Assembly (NCBI RefSeq): GCF_014646655.1
Contig: NZ_BMNR01000001.1
Span: 469,382 to 533,381, forward strand
Length of the DNA stretch: 64,000 nt
Direction: 5' to 3'
DNA from: Yeosuana aromativorans
GTDB taxonomy: Bacteria; Bacteroidota; Bacteroidia; Flavobacteriales; Flavobacteriaceae
Part shown: one piece after another, positions 62,220-64,000 of the stretch
Layout of the letters: each line of letters begins with the position of its first letter
Numbering within the stretch: the first letter of the stretch is position 1
Notes under the pieces: generated by a model
Database searches by the model: none
Seen by the model: only the letters and a program-made list of their open reading frames with translations
What the model was told of the DNA's origin: nothing
Position numbers and translations under genes: made by a program

Positions 62220-63452
62220 TTATTCTTCAAATTCTTCTCTCAGAATTCTTATAACGTCTTTTATTGTTTCTTCTTCTAAATCTGTTCTTTTTACTAAATC
62301 ATCCACATCCTGTTCCAAAATACTTTTTGCAGTATCAAGGCCAGCCTTGCTAAATTCTTCTATAATCCAACCTTCTATTTCATCGGTGAATTCTGATAAT
62401 TCAACATCCTCTTCGGCGCCTTCTCTAAACACATCAATTTCGTATCCTGTCAATTGGCCTGCCAAACGAATGTTATGACCGCCTCTACCAATGGCCTTAC
62501 TAACTTCTTCTGGTTTTAAAATAACCTCAGCACGTTTGGTGTCTTCATTGATTTTTATGGAAGTCACTCTCGCTGGGCTCAAAGCTCTTGTGATGTACAA
62601 TTGCAAATTGTTGGTATAATTAATAACATCAATGTTTTCATTGCCCAATTCGCGAACAATACCATGAATTCTAGATCCTTTCATCCCTACACAAGCACCG
62701 ACAGGGTCTATTCTATCATCATAAGAGTCTACGGCTACTTTTGCTTTTTCACCGGGAATTCTTACCACGTTTTTAATAGTAATCAATCCATCAAAAACTT
62801 CTGGGATTTCTTGTTCAAACAGTTTCTCTAAAAACACAGGGGAGCTTCTTGACATGATGATAGCCGGTTTGGCTCCTTTAAGTTCCACACTGTCAATAAC
62901 ACCTCTTACGTTGTCTCCTTTTCTGAAAAAGTCTGACGGGATTTGTTTGTCTTTTGGCAAGATAATCTCATTGCCCTCATCGTCCAACAAAATAACTGCT
63001 CTATGACGAATATGGTGAACCTCTGCGGTGTAAATCTCTCCTACTAAATCCTTAAATTGTTTGTAGATTATGGTATTGTCGTGTTCGTGGATTTTAGAGA
63101 TCAAATTTTGACGCAACGCTAAAATAGCACGTCGCCCTAAATCAGCCAGTTTCACTTCTTCAGACACATCTTCGCCAACTTCAAAATCAGGCTCTATTTT
63201 ACGTGCTTCAGACAATGAAATTTCTTGATTGGGCTCTTCAACTTCACCATCAGCAACCACAACACGGTTTCTCCAAATTTCTAAATCGCCTTTATCTGGA
63301 TTTACAATAATATCAAAATTATCATCATCGCCAAACTTCTTTTTTAGGGCACTTCTAAAGACATCCTCTAAAATAGCCATTAACGTTACACGATCAATTA
63401 ACTTATCGTCTTTGAATTCTGAAAACGATTCAATTAACGCAATATTCTCCAT
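62220..63452 (-). CDS. nusA: Transcription elongation/termination factor NusA
   Basis: A 410-residue NusA: N-terminal RNA-polymerase-binding domain, S1 domain (YTAEVHHIRHRAVILLDDEGNEIILPKDKQIP...KGDNVRGVIDSV), KH1 (GACVGMKGSRIHGIVRELGNENIDVI) and KH2 (AIGRGGHNIRLAGQLTGYEIDV), and a short acidic C-terminal tail without the extra acidic repeats of E. coli. It modulates pausing, termination and antitermination. It lies 13 bases after rimP and before infB, the conserved ribosome-linked operon. Confidence 0.98.
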   Translation of the reverse strand: MENIALIESFSEFKDDKLIDRVTLMAILEDVFRSALKKKFGDDDNFDIIVNPDKGDLEIWRNRVVVADGEVEEPNQEISLSEARKIEPDFEVGEDVSEEVKLADLGRRAILALRQNLISKIHEHDNTIIYKQFKDLVGEIYTAEVHHIRHRAVILLDDEGNEIILPKDKQIPSDFFRKGDNVRGVIDSVELKGAKPAIIMSRSSPVFLEKLFEQEIPEVFDGLITIKNVVRIPGEKAKVAVDSYDDRIDPVGACVGMKGSRIHGIVRELGNENIDVINYTNNLQLYITRALSPARVTSIKINEDTKRAEVILKPEEVSKAIGRGGHNIRLAGQLTGYEIDVFREGAEEDVELSEFTDEIEGWIIEEFSKAGLDTAKSILEQDVDDLVKRTDLEEETIKDVIRILREEFEE

Positions 63453-63465
63453 AACTCTTTTTGAA

Positions 63466-63927
63466 TTAAAATTTAATCATCACTTTTGCTTCTACAATAT
63501 CACTGTAAGCTATCACAGCTTCCTTTTTCACGGTTACCTTACCTTTACCTACAGGTTTTGGCTCCCTAACTTTCCATTCCAATGAAATACCTTCATCTGA
63601 GGTATCTTTAAGGATTCCTTCTATGTTATCTGAAGTTGTTTTTACTTCAAGGGTTCTTCCTATATTTTTGTTGTACTGTCTGTTATTGACTATTGGCGAG
63701 GTTGCTCCTGCTGAGGCCACTTCTAGGGCAAAATCTGTTTCTTCCCTGTCCAGATTGTGCTCAATGGCTCTACTTACAAACATACAGTCCTCAACACTTA
63801 CGCCTTTGTCTCCGTCAATAATAATTTTTATTCGGTTGTCTTCAGAAATGGTCATTTCTATCAGAAACAAATCGGTTCGTTCTTCCAGTGCCTTATTGAG
63901 TAACTCTTTTACTGTGGTTTTAAACAT
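63466..63927 (-). CDS. rimP: Ribosome maturation factor RimP
   Basis: A 153-residue RimP (DUF150): N-terminal alpha/beta domain (FLIEMTISEDNRIKIIIDGDKGVSVEDCMFVSRAIEHNLD, ALEVASAGATSPIVNNRQYNKNIGRTLEV) and a C-terminal SH3-like barrel. It assists maturation of the 30S subunit. First visible gene of the rimP-nusA-infB transcript; a GC-rich hairpin lies just before its ATG and a -7 promoter element further upstream, near the window edge. Confidence 0.96.
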   Translation of the reverse strand: MFKTTVKELLNKALEERTDLFLIEMTISEDNRIKIIIDGDKGVSVEDCMFVSRAIEHNLDREETDFALEVASAGATSPIVNNRQYNKNIGRTLEVKTTSDNIEGILKDTSDEGISLEWKVREPKPVGKGKVTVKKEAVIAYSDIVEAKVMIKF

Positions 63928-63941
63928 TTTTATTATGAAAA

Positions 63942-63962
63942 GAGGGGACTTTTTGTCCCCTC
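63942..63962 (-). promoter_or_regulatory. GC-rich hairpin in the rimP-nusA-infB leader
   Basis: GAGGGGAC and GTCCCCTC form a perfect 8-bp, GC-rich stem with a 5-base loop, followed on the minus strand by TTTTC and the rimP ATG 15 bases on. It lies between a TATATTTG motif and rimP, so it could be a leader attenuator, or the terminator of a gene outside the window. Confidence 0.6.
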
Positions 63963-63989
63963 ATATTTCTTTTTTGCCTTACAACGCCG

Positions 63990-63997
63990 CAAATATA
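63990..63997 (-). promoter_or_regulatory. -7 promoter element of the rimP operon
   Basis: The minus strand reads TATATTTG, an exact TAnnTTTG match about 63 bases before the rimP ATG. The -33 region lies outside the window and cannot be checked. Confidence 0.4.
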
Positions 63998-64000
63998 TAA

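Noticed and set aside
1-64000. Search for tRNA, rRNA, insertion sequences or prophage
   Set aside because: I saw no tRNA-like cloverleaf, transposase, integrase or phage gene; intergenic gaps are all short.

Overview
This window is from a gliding, aerobic member of the Bacteroidota, most likely the family Flavobacteriaceae. The sequence is AT-rich and start codons are preceded by A/T stretches rather than Shine-Dalgarno motifs. Several promoters fit the Bacteroidota form TTG-N19-TAnnTTTG. It carries signature genes of that phylum: sprA, PorP/SprF proteins, a gliding-type adhesin with a T9SS type B C-terminal domain, remB, and alternative complex III (ACIII) with a cytochrome c oxidase. Nearly everything is ordinary chromosomal core. 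I see no prophage, insertion sequence, CRISPR array, tRNA or rRNA, and no gene-free stretch longer than about 210 bases.

Layout. 1-8.3 kb: the 3' end of murI, a phytase-esterase-like lipoprotein, gamma carbonic anhydrase and an orphan PorP/SprF protein, then an Nfu-type Fe-S scaffold, a YyaL/DUF255 thioredoxin-fold protein, a DUF1304 protein, an MscS channel and tsaB. 8.3-15.4 kb: a MacAB/TolC-like efflux operon (ATPase, two permeases, adaptor, TolC, second adaptor) running into tsaB. 15.5-20.8 kb: respiratory assembly genes (small CxxC membrane protein, DUF420, SCO, a cysteine-free SCO-like protein), then oxidase subunits IV and III, a second subunit III-like protein, and ctaB. 20.9-26.9 kb: an MBL-fold enzyme, a lipoprotein, remB, two tandem TonB paralogues, VanZ and gcvH. 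26.9-39.2 kb: sprA, ruvA, maeB, queG, ruvB. 39.3-46.9 kb: a PorE-like OmpA protein, SprF and a 1562-residue repeat adhesin. 47.1-58.7 kb: an eight-gene operon actABCDEF-ctaC-ctaD with a strong terminator. 59.0-63.9 kb: a SPOR protein, then rimP-nusA-infB.

How the genes work together. ACIII oxidises menaquinol and passes electrons through c hemes to the oxidase encoded in the same operon. Subunits III/IV, heme O synthase and the copper/assembly factors lie about 27 kb away. SprA (the T9SS outer-membrane translocon), SprF/PorE-like proteins and RemB serve secretion and gliding, and the TonB proteins energise outer-membrane transport. The most unusual observations are a helix-hairpin-helix domain fused to the C-terminus of ActC; a TonB-C-like domain at the N-terminus of RemB shared with its two TonB neighbours; a ruvA/sprA junction with no spacer, in one frame, with a TTG start; an uncharacterised four-gene overlapping assembly cluster; and a GC-rich hairpin in the rimP-nusA-infB leader. 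All functional calls come from reading the sequence and family knowledge; no database search was run.
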